From the NCBI GenBank assembly GCA_036496265.1, contig DASXLL010000282.1, positions 1-28,419 on the forward strand: 28,419 nucleotides of DNA, read 5' to 3'. The position numbers and the translations under genes are program-made. The notes beneath the pieces were generated by a model that saw only the letters and a program-made list of their open reading frames with translations, was not told the origin of the DNA and did no database searches. This stretch comes from CAYLLN01 sp036496265. Its GTDB lineage: Bacteria; Planctomycetota; Planctomycetia; Pirellulales; Pirellulaceae. Positions 12,795-20,970 of this stretch are shown in pieces; position 1 is the stretch's first letter, and every line of letters begins with the position of its first letter.

Positions 12795-13796
12795 CTACCA
12801 GTACGTTGTGTTGCTGTGCCAGGGAAAGTAGCTGGGGCGGCGACCGCCGAAGCGGAACTCGGCGCCGGTCATGAAGGAGATGTTGTTCATGCCGCTGATG
12901 CGGGCGTTGCCGAGACTTAGGTTGTCCACAAAATCGAACCGCAGCGTGAACCAGGGCCCGTAAAAATATTTGATGCCCGCGCCGAGGGGAATCTCCAGCG
13001 GGGCCTCGCTGATTCGCTGGCCGAGCTCGTTGTTGAAGCGAAACGTCTGAAATCCGAGGCCGGCGAGGAGGTAGGGACGCCAGCGAGTGTCGCCGAGTGG
13101 GTAAAACGCGAGCGAGACGTCGGCGAAATTATCGCGGCTGGCGGGGAAGAAGGGCGCCCCGGTGGCTCCATTGGCCAGGTCGGGTCGGGCGAAGGCCCAG
13201 CGGCCTTCGAGGCCCCAAAAGTGATCGAAATCGTATCCCAGGCGGAGGCCGACGAATGTCGTGTCGTTCTGGTAGATGCGGCCCGGCACGAGGTCGTCCA
13301 TCATGATGCCGCCGACAAAGGTGCCGAAATAGAGCGGCCGATTGCGCCAGCTGGTGCCGATCAGCGGCTGACCGATGCCGATATGCCGGTCGGGGTCGTT
13401 GGGATCGGCGTGCGAGAACCAGGGCTCGGCAAAGAGCGGATGCGCCATGTGCTGCCACGGAGCGGGGTCGTTCAAGTCCGGCGGGCCGAAATAGTCGCTC
13501 ATTTCCGAGGCCGACGGGCCGGGAGCGGGAATCAACTCGGGCTGGGAGAGGCGGTTTTCGACGATCGATGGGATTTCGGGCTGCGGCTCGTCGTCGTTCA
13601 ACGATGGCACGGCCAACGATTTGGTTACGGCCTGAGCGCTGGTGGGCAGCGGGACGATGCGGATAGCGCCGGAAGTGAATTCGGAGGGCCGCAGCGGATT
13701 GGGAGGGTCGGCGCGCAGGACCGCCACAGCGCCCGCGCTGGCCCAAACCAGCGCAGCGACGAGCAATTTCGGCGAAATTGCAAGCAAGCGCGGCAT
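12795..13796 (-). CDS. Outer-membrane beta-barrel protein
   Basis: 333 residues. A signal peptide (LLAISPKLLVAALVWASAGAVAVLRA) is followed by about 110 residues rich in Pro and acidic residues, then a barrel-like C-terminal domain of about 190 residues. Alternating strands are visible (LYFGTFVGGIMMDD, TFVGLRLGYDFDHFWGLEGRWAF, RPYLLAGLGFQTFRF, PLGAGIKYFYGPWFTLRFDF, FMTGAEFRFGG), and the chain ends in Trp as outer-membrane proteins often do. The pattern is that of small OmpA/OmpW-like eight-stranded barrels. No function can be assigned. The gene is monocistronic. Confidence 0.8.
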   Translation of the reverse strand: MPRLLAISPKLLVAALVWASAGAVAVLRADPPNPLRPSEFTSGAIRIVPLPTSAQAVTKSLAVPSLNDDEPQPEIPSIVENRLSQPELIPAPGPSASEMSDYFGPPDLNDPAPWQHMAHPLFAEPWFSHADPNDPDRHIGIGQPLIGTSWRNRPLYFGTFVGGIMMDDLVPGRIYQNDTTFVGLRLGYDFDHFWGLEGRWAFARPDLANGATGAPFFPASRDNFADVSLAFYPLGDTRWRPYLLAGLGFQTFRFNNELGQRISEAPLEIPLGAGIKYFYGPWFTLRFDFVDNLSLGNARISGMNNISFMTGAEFRFGGRRPSYFPWHSNTTYW

Positions 13797-14104
13797 CCGC
13801 AGCCTGACTAGGGGGAAGTAAAAGGTGGCGGATTATCCGAGCGAGCCGGAGGGTCGTCAATGTCAAGATTCGAGCGAAAACCACCCGCGCGGAGGGAAAA
13901 ATAACAAACATTTCCCAGCAGCTTGAAGACGCTGGCGGCAATCGGTAGTCTGGATAATTCAGCTTAGGGGATCGATCGGGCCGGAATTCTCCCGGCTCGA
14001 AGTGGTTTGGGGTCAAACACGCCAGGACGGGCGACTGCCTAAGGGTTCGCGGCTGGCAAAATTCTTTCCAAGACAATGAATTCTTAGTCGGGGGCATCGC
14101 AATC
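13797..14104. other. Intergenic gap without recognised gene
   Basis: Divergent gap between the barrel protein and the DUF1559 gene. I see no protein start and only a weak stem (GCCGG/CCGGC at 13980-13996). Promoters for both genes must lie here, but none stands out. Confidence 0.6.
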
Positions 14105-15100
14105 ATGCAATCGAGCTTTGGCGCGCGCCGCGTCGTTTGTCGTAACGCCCATAGGTCCGGGTTTACGCTGGTGGAATTGCTCGTCGTGATTGCGATTATT
14201 GGCGTGCTGGTGGCGCTGCTTTTGCCGGCGGTGCAAGCGGCAAGAGAATCGGCGCGGCGCATGCAGTGTCAGAATCATCTGAAGCAGTTCGGCCTGGCGT
14301 TTCATAATCACGCCGACAATTTTGGCCATCTACCGACGGGCGGCTGGGGTTGGAGTTATGTTGGCGATCCCGATGAAGGCTTCGCGGAAAAACAGCCCGG
14401 TGGCTGGCTCTATAACATTCTGCCGTTCATCGAGCAAAAGGCGCTGCGCGAAATCGGCGCGGGCGATCCAGCGGCATTGAAGCTGAATGATCTTACGCGG
14501 CTCGTGCAAACACCCGTAAAAATCTACAACTGTCCTTCCCGCCGTCCTGCCACGCTATATCCGCTGATCGTGCAGCCGACCAACGCCGCGCAAGGGATCA
14601 ATCAGGGCGCCAAGACGGACTATTCCGTCAACGCAGGTGATCAAAATGCTGACCAGGGAGCAGATGGTGGCAGCCCAACGGCATCGCCCCCGCCTCCATT
14701 TACTTACACGGGCATTTCCTTCGTTCGCAGCAAGATTCGCCTGGCGGAAATCACCGACGGAACGTCCAGCACGATCATGGTTGGCGAAAAGCACCTTTCG
14801 GTCCAGAACTACCGAACTGGCATCGACCTGTCCGACAATGAGAATTTATATGTCGGCTTCGACAACGATTTATTTCGCAGCACGGACAAGACATCCACGG
14901 GTGCGGTGGGCAATATTCGCTTTCCACCGCGAGTTGACTCCCGCACGGCTGACCTGCGAACATTCGGGAGTGCGCATCCGGGCGGGTTTAATGCGGTGCT
15001 GTGTGATGGGTCGGTGCGGAATATCTCCTACAACATTGACGTCAACATCTTTGGCGGGCTCGGTAACCGGGCAGACGGTCGGCAATTGGGCGATTACTAG
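14105..15100 (+). CDS. DUF1559 pseudopilin-like protein
   Basis: 331 residues. The N-terminus is a prepilin signal: 18 leader residues (with the basic RNAHRS) then GFTLVELLVVIAIIG and a membrane helix ending LPAVQAARESARR. The DUF1559 domain follows, with CQNHLKQFGLAFHNH, SRRPATLYP, the FVRSKIRLAEITDGTSSTIMVGEKH block and the C-terminal HPGGFNAVLCDGSVR motif. This family is greatly expanded in Planctomycetia; members are processed by prepilin peptidase and thought to be surface or pilus-like proteins. The protein stands alone, without pilus machinery. The paralogue at 27444 is its relative. Confidence 0.92.
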   Translation: MQSSFGARRVVCRNAHRSGFTLVELLVVIAIIGVLVALLLPAVQAARESARRMQCQNHLKQFGLAFHNHADNFGHLPTGGWGWSYVGDPDEGFAEKQPGGWLYNILPFIEQKALREIGAGDPAALKLNDLTRLVQTPVKIYNCPSRRPATLYPLIVQPTNAAQGINQGAKTDYSVNAGDQNADQGADGGSPTASPPPPFTYTGISFVRSKIRLAEITDGTSSTIMVGEKHLSVQNYRTGIDLSDNENLYVGFDNDLFRSTDKTSTGAVGNIRFPPRVDSRTADLRTFGSAHPGGFNAVLCDGSVRNISYNIDVNIFGGLGNRADGRQLGDY

Positions 15101-15156
15101 TTATTGGCGGTCGGGGGAATTGGGCCACCCGCCCGACGCTACACCCGATTAAGACA

Positions 15157-15173
15157 GGTGGGCACAGCCCACC
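15157..15173. repeat. GGTGGGC-ACA-GCCCACC hairpin
   Basis: Perfect 7-bp stem with a 3-base loop in the convergent gap between the DUF1559 gene and fba. The sequence GGTGGGCACAGCCCACCCTA is one I recall as dispersed in many bacteria. It could act as a bidirectional terminator, though no T-run follows. Confidence 0.65.
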
Positions 15174-15208
15174 CTACGAGAATGGCATGCGGGGTGTGCC
15201 TGCTCTAG

Positions 15209-16219
15209 TTAGATCTTCGCCCGCAGCTTGCTGGCGTTGCCGGCCTGGCCGAAGGCGGTCATGCGAGCGATGCAGACCTTTTTCATGGCTTCGCGGGCGG
15301 GCTTGAGATAGTCGCGGGGGTCGAACTTTTCCGGCGTCGTCATCAAGACTTTGCGAATGGCGGCGGTGATGGCGATGCGGCAGTCGGTATCGACGTTGAT
15401 CTTGCGGACGCCGTGTTTGATGCCGCGCTGAATCTCTTCGACTGGCACTCCCCAAGTCTGCTTCATTTCGCCGCCGTATTTGCGGAGCTCGTCTTGCAAG
15501 TCTTGCGGCACGGAAGAGCTGCCGTGCATGACAAGGTGGCAGTTGGGCAGCTTTTTATGGATTGCGACGATGCGATCCATGGCCAGCACTTCGCCGTCCG
15601 GCTTGCGAGTGAATTTGTAGGCCCCGTGGCTGGTGCCGATGGCGACCGCTAGTGCATCGACACCCGTTTTCTTCACGAAATCTTCCGCCTGATCGGGATC
15701 GGTGAGCAGCTGTTCGCGGGATAGCTTGCCGACGGCGCCATGGCCGTCTTCCTGTTCACCTTCGCCGTGCTCCAGTGAGCCGAGGCAGCCGAGTTCGCCT
15801 TCGACGGAGACGTTTTTGGGATGGGCGAGCTTCACGACCTCTGCGGTGACGCGAACGTTGTATTCGTAATCGGCCGGCGTCTTGCCGTCGTCTTTCAGGG
15901 AGCCGTCCATCATGACGCTGGTGAAGTTATTGGCGATGGCGCTGGCACAGGTGGCCGGGCTGTTGCCATGGTCCTGGTGCATAACCGTGGGAATTTCGGG
16001 ATAAAGCTCCGTGGCCGCCATCATCAGATGCTTGAGATAGGCATCCTGCGAATAGGCCCGCGCGCCGCGCGAGGCCTGGATGATCACGGGCGAGTCGGTT
16101 TCCTTGGCCGCTTCCATAATCGCTTGAATCTGCTCCATGTCGTTGACGTTGAACGCGGCGACGCCGTAGTTGTTGGCGGCGGCGTGATCGAGGACGGTGC
16201 GGAGGGGTACGAGGGACAT
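15209..16219 (-). CDS. fba: Class II fructose-bisphosphate aldolase
   Basis: Zinc-dependent aldolase splitting or forming fructose-1,6-bisphosphate in glycolysis and gluconeogenesis, cytosolic. 336 residues. Metal and phosphate motifs are visible: VMHQDHGNS, EGELGCLGSLEHGEGEQEDG (the active-site loop), AIGTSHGAYKF, LVMHGSSSVP and KINVDTDCRIA. The long EHGEGEQEDG loop and overall length fit the subtype with 'Calvin cycle' members rather than the E. coli FbaA type. A GGAG Shine-Dalgarno is 6 bases upstream of ATG 16219, and a 7-bp tandem repeat lies in the leader at 16240-16274. Confidence 0.93.
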   Translation of the reverse strand: MSLVPLRTVLDHAAANNYGVAAFNVNDMEQIQAIMEAAKETDSPVIIQASRGARAYSQDAYLKHLMMAATELYPEIPTVMHQDHGNSPATCASAIANNFTSVMMDGSLKDDGKTPADYEYNVRVTAEVVKLAHPKNVSVEGELGCLGSLEHGEGEQEDGHGAVGKLSREQLLTDPDQAEDFVKKTGVDALAVAIGTSHGAYKFTRKPDGEVLAMDRIVAIHKKLPNCHLVMHGSSSVPQDLQDELRKYGGEMKQTWGVPVEEIQRGIKHGVRKINVDTDCRIAITAAIRKVLMTTPEKFDPRDYLKPAREAMKKVCIARMTAFGQAGNASKLRAKI

Positions 16220-16239
16220 GGGCGGCTCCGGGCGGGCAG

Positions 16240-16274
16240 GAATGCAGAATGTAGAATTCGGAATGCGGAATTGC
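16240..16274. repeat. GAATGCA 7-bp tandem repeat in the fba leader
   Basis: Five units: GAATGCA, GAATGTA, GAATTCG, GAATGCG, GAATTGC. It lies 21-55 bases upstream of the fba start codon. Translated, this family gives NAECRIRNAE-type peptides that I recall from many genomes. It includes a GAATTC centre and can partly fold on itself. Confidence 0.7.
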
Positions 16275-16363
16275 AGTCAATTCTCGCGATTATTGAGCGG
16301 ATCGGAGGCGGGAGCAATGGCAGGCACCGCGCATAAACACTCTCAATGCCGCAAGGGGAACGA

Positions 16364-17245
16364 CTATTCCCCTGGAGTCGCGAGAGGGGCGGATGTTTGC
16401 TCGCGGGCGAAGAGGTCGTCGAATTGGGTTTGGGAAAATCGCAGCACGAGCAGCCGATTGCGGGCGTTTCCGCCACTGGTTTGAGTAAAGAAATACTCGC
16501 CGAGGCCCTTGTGGTCGGGCGTCGCGCCGAGCAGCAGCGATTCGCCGGGACGTAGCACGACTTCCGACCGCAGTCGATCGAGCGTTAACCGATCTTGAGC
16601 CGTCTGCTGGATCATCATGCCTTCGCTGCCCATCCAGCGGGCTTTAGGTTCGCCGTGCTCGATTTCGGGCGTGAGTGAGAGCTTCACGCGGCCATCGCCG
16701 AGCGGATAGGACTTGAGTGAGAGCACGCAGCGGGCATTGACGAGCTGCTGGCCGTGAACGTTGCCTTCGTCGCTGATCAGGACCGGCAGATTCGGGAACA
16801 CTTGCGAGGCGTTGATGATCGAGCGATGGCCGGCACGGAGCGGCAACTGGCGGCGGCCGCCGTCGAGGTCTAGTTCGCCCGAGCCGCCGGAGCTGATTGT
16901 CTCGAGCAGATTCGGTTTCGCGTCGAGGAGCGCGACCAATTGAGTGGGTAAATTCTGACCGAAGACGCCGACGCGGAGGCCGTTGGCGGCGAGGCTCTTG
17001 CGCAGGTCCGGCGGTAAAGGCTGCTCGTCGGTTGCGTTCCAGATTGTGGTGTACGTTTCGTCGTCACTCGCTTTAAGCGAGGCAAAGGCAAGGTCGAGGA
17101 CGACGGAATCGGGCGGCAGTTTGCCCGCGGGCAAGGGATTGGTTTTTTTGGTTTCTGAACGGGTCGGAAGCACGGCAATTGGGGCGCAGCCGGCGGTTAA
17201 GACCAGCGCATGGAGTAGCCCCGAAATGATGGCGTGCCTGAACAT
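16364..17245 (-). CDS. Lipoprotein of unknown function
   Basis: About 293 residues from ATG 17245. The N-terminus MFRHAIISGLLHALVLTAGC is a lipoprotein signal with lipobox LTAGC. The body has SVVLDLAFASLKASDDE, NGLRVGVFGQNLPTQL, CVLSLKSYPLGDGRVKLSLTPEIEHG and GESLLLGATPDHKGLGEYFF. The 'VKLSLTPEIEHG' and 'RPGESLLLG' stretches recall secretin-like or FHA-poor beta domains, but I cannot assign a family. The frame stays open upstream to 17560, but that part overlaps the divergent Flp pilin gene and is not credible as coding. Confidence 0.72.
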   Translation of the reverse strand: MFRHAIISGLLHALVLTAGCAPIAVLPTRSETKKTNPLPAGKLPPDSVVLDLAFASLKASDDETYTTIWNATDEQPLPPDLRKSLAANGLRVGVFGQNLPTQLVALLDAKPNLLETISSGGSGELDLDGGRRQLPLRAGHRSIINASQVFPNLPVLISDEGNVHGQQLVNARCVLSLKSYPLGDGRVKLSLTPEIEHGEPKARWMGSEGMMIQQTAQDRLTLDRLRSEVVLRPGESLLLGATPDHKGLGEYFFTQTSGGNARNRLLVLRFSQTQFDDLFAREQTSAPLATPGE

Positions 17246-17441
17246 GGTGCGCGGAAAAGTACCGGTAGTCGCCACGGAAAGCAATGCGATTGTGCGACGG
17301 ATATCGTCCCGATGGGGGCGGATGTGCGGGTTTTGAGGGTGGCCAGCGGCTGACGAACCGCCGAGGGATCCAATGAGTTTTCGTCGGCGCGGCGGTGGGC
17401 GGGGTAGTCTTGAGGAAAGCACACGAACCAAGGAAAACGCG

Positions 17442-17624
17442 ATGTTAATCCGCCGAATTCGCCGGGGAATGAGCAATGCACAGTATGCAACGGTCTTAGC
17501 CCTCGTTGCACTGGCCGTGGTGGCGGGAGTTACGCTGATTGGCAGCCGGGCGAACACCAAGCTGGGCCAGACTGCTAGCGATGTGGCTAATCCAGCGGCG
17601 CTGACGCAGCGGTTTGGGAGCTAG
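17442..17624 (+). CDS. Flp-type pilin
   Basis: 60 residues: basic start MLIRRIRRG, then MSNAQYATVLALVALAVVAGV and a short tail TLIGSRANTKLGQTASDV. This is the Flp/Fap pilin pattern, a short leader ending in Gly, a Gln/Glu-Tyr pair and one long hydrophobic helix. AAGGA lies 9 bases before ATG 17442. Flp pilins form tad pili, but no tad genes are present in the window. The gene is divergent from the lipoprotein gene. Confidence 0.8.
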   Translation: MLIRRIRRGMSNAQYATVLALVALAVVAGVTLIGSRANTKLGQTASDVANPAALTQRFGS

Positions 17625-17630
17625 CAGGGA

Positions 17631-19069
17631 TTATTCCTGGCGGTCGTTGGTTTTGATGTAATCAGTGGGGAGGGTTTTGTTCCAGGCTTGGAGTTTGGTG
17701 GAAAGAGATTTGACGAGGTCGGGTTTGGAGGCGGCGAGATTTTTCGATTCGGTGGGGTCAGCTACGACGTCGTAGAGCTCAAGGTCGCCGCCGCGGCGGC
17801 GGTTGGGATCGAAGAGCTTCCATTGGCCGTCGCGGATGGCGAGGTCGCTGTTGGGTGTGCTGGTCTTCCAGAGGAGCGGCTTGGTGTGGACATGGGTTTT
17901 GCCGAGCCAGGCTTCAGAGACGTCTTCGCCGTCGATGTCGGTTGGCGATTTGATGCCGGTGATTTTGCAGAGCGTGGGGAGCCAGTCGATGAAGCTGGTG
18001 ACGGATTGATTGTCGGTGCGGCCGGCGGGGGTGTGACCGGGCCAGCGGACAATGAAGGGGACGCGGACGCCGCCTTCGAACATGCCGTGCTTGCCGCCGC
18101 GGAGGTCGCCGGATGAGCCGAGGGCGTTGAGGCGAATGTCGAGCGTATCGTTGCCTGCGTTTGCTTTAGTTGGGGCTGCTTTGGCTTTTTTGCCTTTCTT
18201 ATTCTTTTCGGCACCTTCAACCGGTGGTCGCAGTGGCGCCGCGCCTTGGTCGGCAGAAAAGACGACGATGGTGTTGTCCTTAAGACCGAGGTCGTCGATG
18301 CGCTTGAGGAGTCGGCCGATGTCTTCGTCCATGGAGTAGACATCGGCTAGATACCGACGGAAATGGTCATTGACGTCGCCGCCGAGTTGCTTAACGAGGG
18401 CGAATTTTTCGCGTAAAGGCGCGGGGCATTTGGTTTCGTCGAGCTTGAGCGGGCCGAAGCGGTCGAGGGTGGCTTGTGAGGGATTGACTGGATGGTGCGA
18501 GATGTGGCACCAGACGTTGACGTAGAACGGGGCGTCTTTGTTTTGCTTGATGAAGCTGATTGCGCCGTCGAAGATGTGGGCGTCGCGGCCGCGGGTTGCG
18601 TTACGACGAGCGGCTAGCTTTTCGTCGTTATCGACGTTGACGGAATCGATGCCGTAGGTGCCATTCTTTTCGTCGGGACCGATGTGCCACTTGCCGAAGT
18701 GGCCGGTGTGGTAGCCGGCCTGATGCAAGAGATCGGTAATCGTGATGCGGTCGCCGAAGCCGCCGTTGGCGGGATAGACGTGATAGGTCGCTGGGAATTT
18801 GCTCGTCATCAGGCCGGTGCGAGCGGGGCAGCAGGTGACGCCGGTGGAATAGGCTTGCGTGAAGCGGGTGCCCTCGCTGGCTAGCGAATCGATGTTGGGT
18901 GTTTTGGCGTAGGGATGGCCGTAGCAGGCGAGATCACCGAAGCCGAAATCGTCGGCAAGGATGAAGACGATGTTGGGCTTGGTGGCTTCCGCGGCGGAAA
19001 TCTCACGCAGAGGCGCAAAGGCGCAAAGGCGCAGAGGAGGAGCAGGGAGAGTAATAAACGCGGGTTCAT
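17631..19069 (-). CDS. Secreted Cys-type arylsulfatase, out of frame with its signal peptide
   Basis: Sulfatase of the alkaline phosphatase superfamily hydrolysing sulfate esters, probably polysaccharide sulfates. The body reads KPNIVFILADDFGFGDL, TPNIDSLASEGTRF, VTCCPARTG (CxPxR, formylglycine Cys codon at 18831-18833), HFGKWHIG and GGKHGMFEGGVRVPF. Activation needs an FGE enzyme; the SUMF1-fold protein at 2266 lacks its cysteine. The body's frame has no ATG between the upstream gene and the domain. An ATG at 19069 begins MNPRLLLSLLLLCAFAPLR, a good signal peptide, but in another frame. An 8-bp tandem repeat (19006-19037) lies between. Removing one unit would join the two in frame just before SAAEATKPN. 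A Lys/Ala-rich insert (KNKKGKKAKAAP) interrupts the C-terminal half. Confidence 0.85.
19001..19040. repeat. 8-bp tandem repeat at the sulfatase start (four units)
   Basis: CTCA then four 8-bp units: CGCAGAGG at 19006-19013, CGCAAAGG twice, CGCAGAGG at 19030-19037. The same family as at 3346-3382 and 11491-11577, left arm only. It encodes the hydrophobic core of the putative signal peptide (LCAFAPLR). Confidence 0.9.
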
Positions 19070-19132
19070 TGCGAAATTCGATTGAACAGGAGGAAACGGA
19101 GGTAACCGAGAAGGGGGAATTGCATCCAAACT

Positions 19133-19226
19133 GACAGAAAAATGTGGGACAGAAAAATAAGTACTTCAAGCGTGTCGTGGACAGTTTCGATGTCTTATCT
19201 TTCTGTCCTCCATGCTTCTGTCTTAT
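19133..19226. repeat. GACAGAAAAAT tandem units in inverted arrangement
   Basis: Left arm: GACAGAAAAATGTGG then GACAGAAAAATAAG (19133-19161). Right arm: the reverse complement with a few changes, CTTATCTTTCTGTCC then TCCATGCTTCTGTCTTAT (19194-19226). It fills most of the gap between the ATP-grasp gene and the sulfatase and would lie in the sulfatase leader. Confidence 0.75.
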
Positions 19227-19291
19227 GAAGGCGTGATGATTGTGGGATGCGCAGGATTGGCCGTTTATTGAGGATAATTTGCAGCGGACTG

Positions 19292-20758
19292 CTATTTTCC
19301 CGCTGGGCCGTGGAGACGGGCGGCGTGGCGGCCGGTGAAGAGGACGCACATGCCGCCGCGTTGGGCGACGTTGACGACTTGTTTTTGGGAGGCGCGGCCG
19401 AGGATAGCGACGCCGTATTGGGTGGGGGCGAAGCCCATGACGACGTGGAAGGGCTCGGTGTGGACGCGACCGTCGGGGCCGAGTACGGGAAATTCGTTGA
19501 CTGGGATGGTCGCGAGCTGCTGAATGACCCAGCGGTTGGTTGAGTCGGCCAGGGCCAGCTCGATGGCGGCGTCCCACTGGTCTTGCGTTGCGGCTGAGCC
19601 GATGAGGACGCCTTCGCCACCATAGGCGCGGTTGGGCTTGAGGACGAGCGTTTCGCGCTCCTGGCGGGCGAAATCGAGCAGGCTGCGCTCGCGGCCGTCG
19701 GGCGTCGTGGTTTTGCGGTCGGAGATAATCCGCGTCCACAAAATATGGCGGCGGAAAATCTGCCGCTCGTCGGCGCTGAAATGGCGCTCGGTGATTTTGG
19801 CGTCGGTGAGGACTTCCCAGCAGCTTTTTTGATCGAGCTCGGCGGCGATCGAGGAGATAACGCGGTTTTGCTTGAGCAGCGCGCGCATCGGGGAGACGTC
19901 TTTGCCCTGAGCGGCGAGGACGAGCAGATCGGCGACGGTGTAGTCGCGATAGGCGAGATCGACGACGTCGCCGCCGTAAATGACTTCATCGCCAGACAAC
20001 GATAATTCGCTGGGATCGGCGTGCATGACCTTGAGGCCATATTGATCGTGAAAATAGCGGGCGAGGTCTTCCTGCTCGTCGATTCCGCTGCCGGCGTATT
20101 TGGCTTCGACGAAGCAGATGTTGCGGGCCGGACGGCCGATGGCTTCGAGATGCTCGCGGATGGCTTGCATCAGGAGCTCGCGAATGTCGGACGGCAGCGA
20201 GAGTTCCAGATCGTCGTCTTGGCGCTTCAGCTGTGGCAGAATGACATCGGCGATGACGCGCTCGGCGGTAGGCACGAGATAGAGACCGCCGATGCCGCTC
20301 ATGTTGGGTTCCATGAAGCGGAGCGAGTTCTTCCACATGGGGCTCGTGAAATCGATCACGGCGTCGAGGCGGCCGAAGATGGGGTTGTTTTCGCGCTGGC
20401 TTGGCCCCCAACAGTCGAGCAGCCAGGCCTCTTCCTCGGGCGGAATGCGGAGGATCTCGCGAATCGCGAAATCTTGAAAATAGAGCTCGGCGAGACGTTT
20501 CAAGGCGTTTTGAATCGTCAACGAGACGAAGTGCAGATACGTGAGCTGATCGGGCAGCGCCGTTAGCGGCAGCGGGAAAAGGCCGACGACTTCTTCCTGA
20601 CCGTCGCGAAGATAGATGAGGTGGCGGCGGGCCGATTCCTCGCGGACCTGACGCATAAGGTCTACGACGGCCGGTTCGGGCAGCGAGAGAAAGGCTTTGC
20701 GGACCCGGCTGGAGAGCTGATAGCCGTGGAGGCCGATTTCTTCTGCCAGTGTCAGCAC
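19292..20758 (-). CDS. Circularly permuted ATP-grasp family protein
   Basis: 488 residues, GTG start at 20758. It matches the circularly permuted ATP-grasp/'CP_ATPgrasp' proteins: a central block with FMEPNMSGIGGLYLVP, followed by GDVVDLAYRDY and LVLKPNRAYGGEGVLIG, the last being the nucleotide-binding lysine and glycine-rich loop. RWVIQQLATIPVNEFPV and QRGGMCVLFTGRH are near the end. Members often join amino acids or peptides, and the substrate is unknown. No alpha-E or transglutaminase partner is adjacent. Its 3' end lies about 220 bases upstream of the sulfatase start. Confidence 0.78.
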   Translation of the reverse strand: MLTLAEEIGLHGYQLSSRVRKAFLSLPEPAVVDLMRQVREESARRHLIYLRDGQEEVVGLFPLPLTALPDQLTYLHFVSLTIQNALKRLAELYFQDFAIREILRIPPEEEAWLLDCWGPSQRENNPIFGRLDAVIDFTSPMWKNSLRFMEPNMSGIGGLYLVPTAERVIADVILPQLKRQDDDLELSLPSDIRELLMQAIREHLEAIGRPARNICFVEAKYAGSGIDEQEDLARYFHDQYGLKVMHADPSELSLSGDEVIYGGDVVDLAYRDYTVADLLVLAAQGKDVSPMRALLKQNRVISSIAAELDQKSCWEVLTDAKITERHFSADERQIFRRHILWTRIISDRKTTTPDGRERSLLDFARQERETLVLKPNRAYGGEGVLIGSAATQDQWDAAIELALADSTNRWVIQQLATIPVNEFPVLGPDGRVHTEPFHVVMGFAPTQYGVAILGRASQKQVVNVAQRGGMCVLFTGRHAARLHGPAGK

Positions 20759-20902
20759 GCTAATTCGCCTGCGTTATGTCGCCAAAGCCGTGGTTCGCCT
20801 GTGGCGACCCACAGCCACCCGGCCGCATTGTAGCGGGGAAGGCAAAGGCGATGGCAATCGCAGAAGGGTCGTCGCACTCCAATAACGACCAGGCAATCCT
20901 AA

Positions 20903-20923
20903 CCCTCTCCCAGATGAAGAGGG
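20903..20923. repeat. Degenerate CCCTCT/AGAGGG repeat
   Basis: CCCTCT and AGAGGG separated by nine bases, resembling the repeat inserted in aroA (8650-8694) but decayed. It lies in the gap between the CBS-fusion gene and the ATP-grasp gene. Confidence 0.45.
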
Positions 20924-20970
20924 AACGGTCGATCGAATTGGAAAATCGCGCAGGTGACTCACCGATTCAC

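Noticed and set aside
13797..14262. Minus-strand frame extending through the gap upstream of the barrel protein
   Set aside because: It crosses the barrel gene in another frame and the start of the DUF1559 gene. It has no Shine-Dalgarno or domain.
17246..17560. Longer start for the lipoprotein gene
   Set aside because: The lipobox signal begins at 17245, and the extension would overlap the divergent Flp pilin gene and code for an Arg/Pro-rich stretch typical of non-coding GC-rich DNA.
19070..19739. Longer upstream extension of the sulfatase frame
   Set aside because: It overlaps the ATP-grasp gene in another frame and contains no start codon near the domain. It is an open frame by chance.
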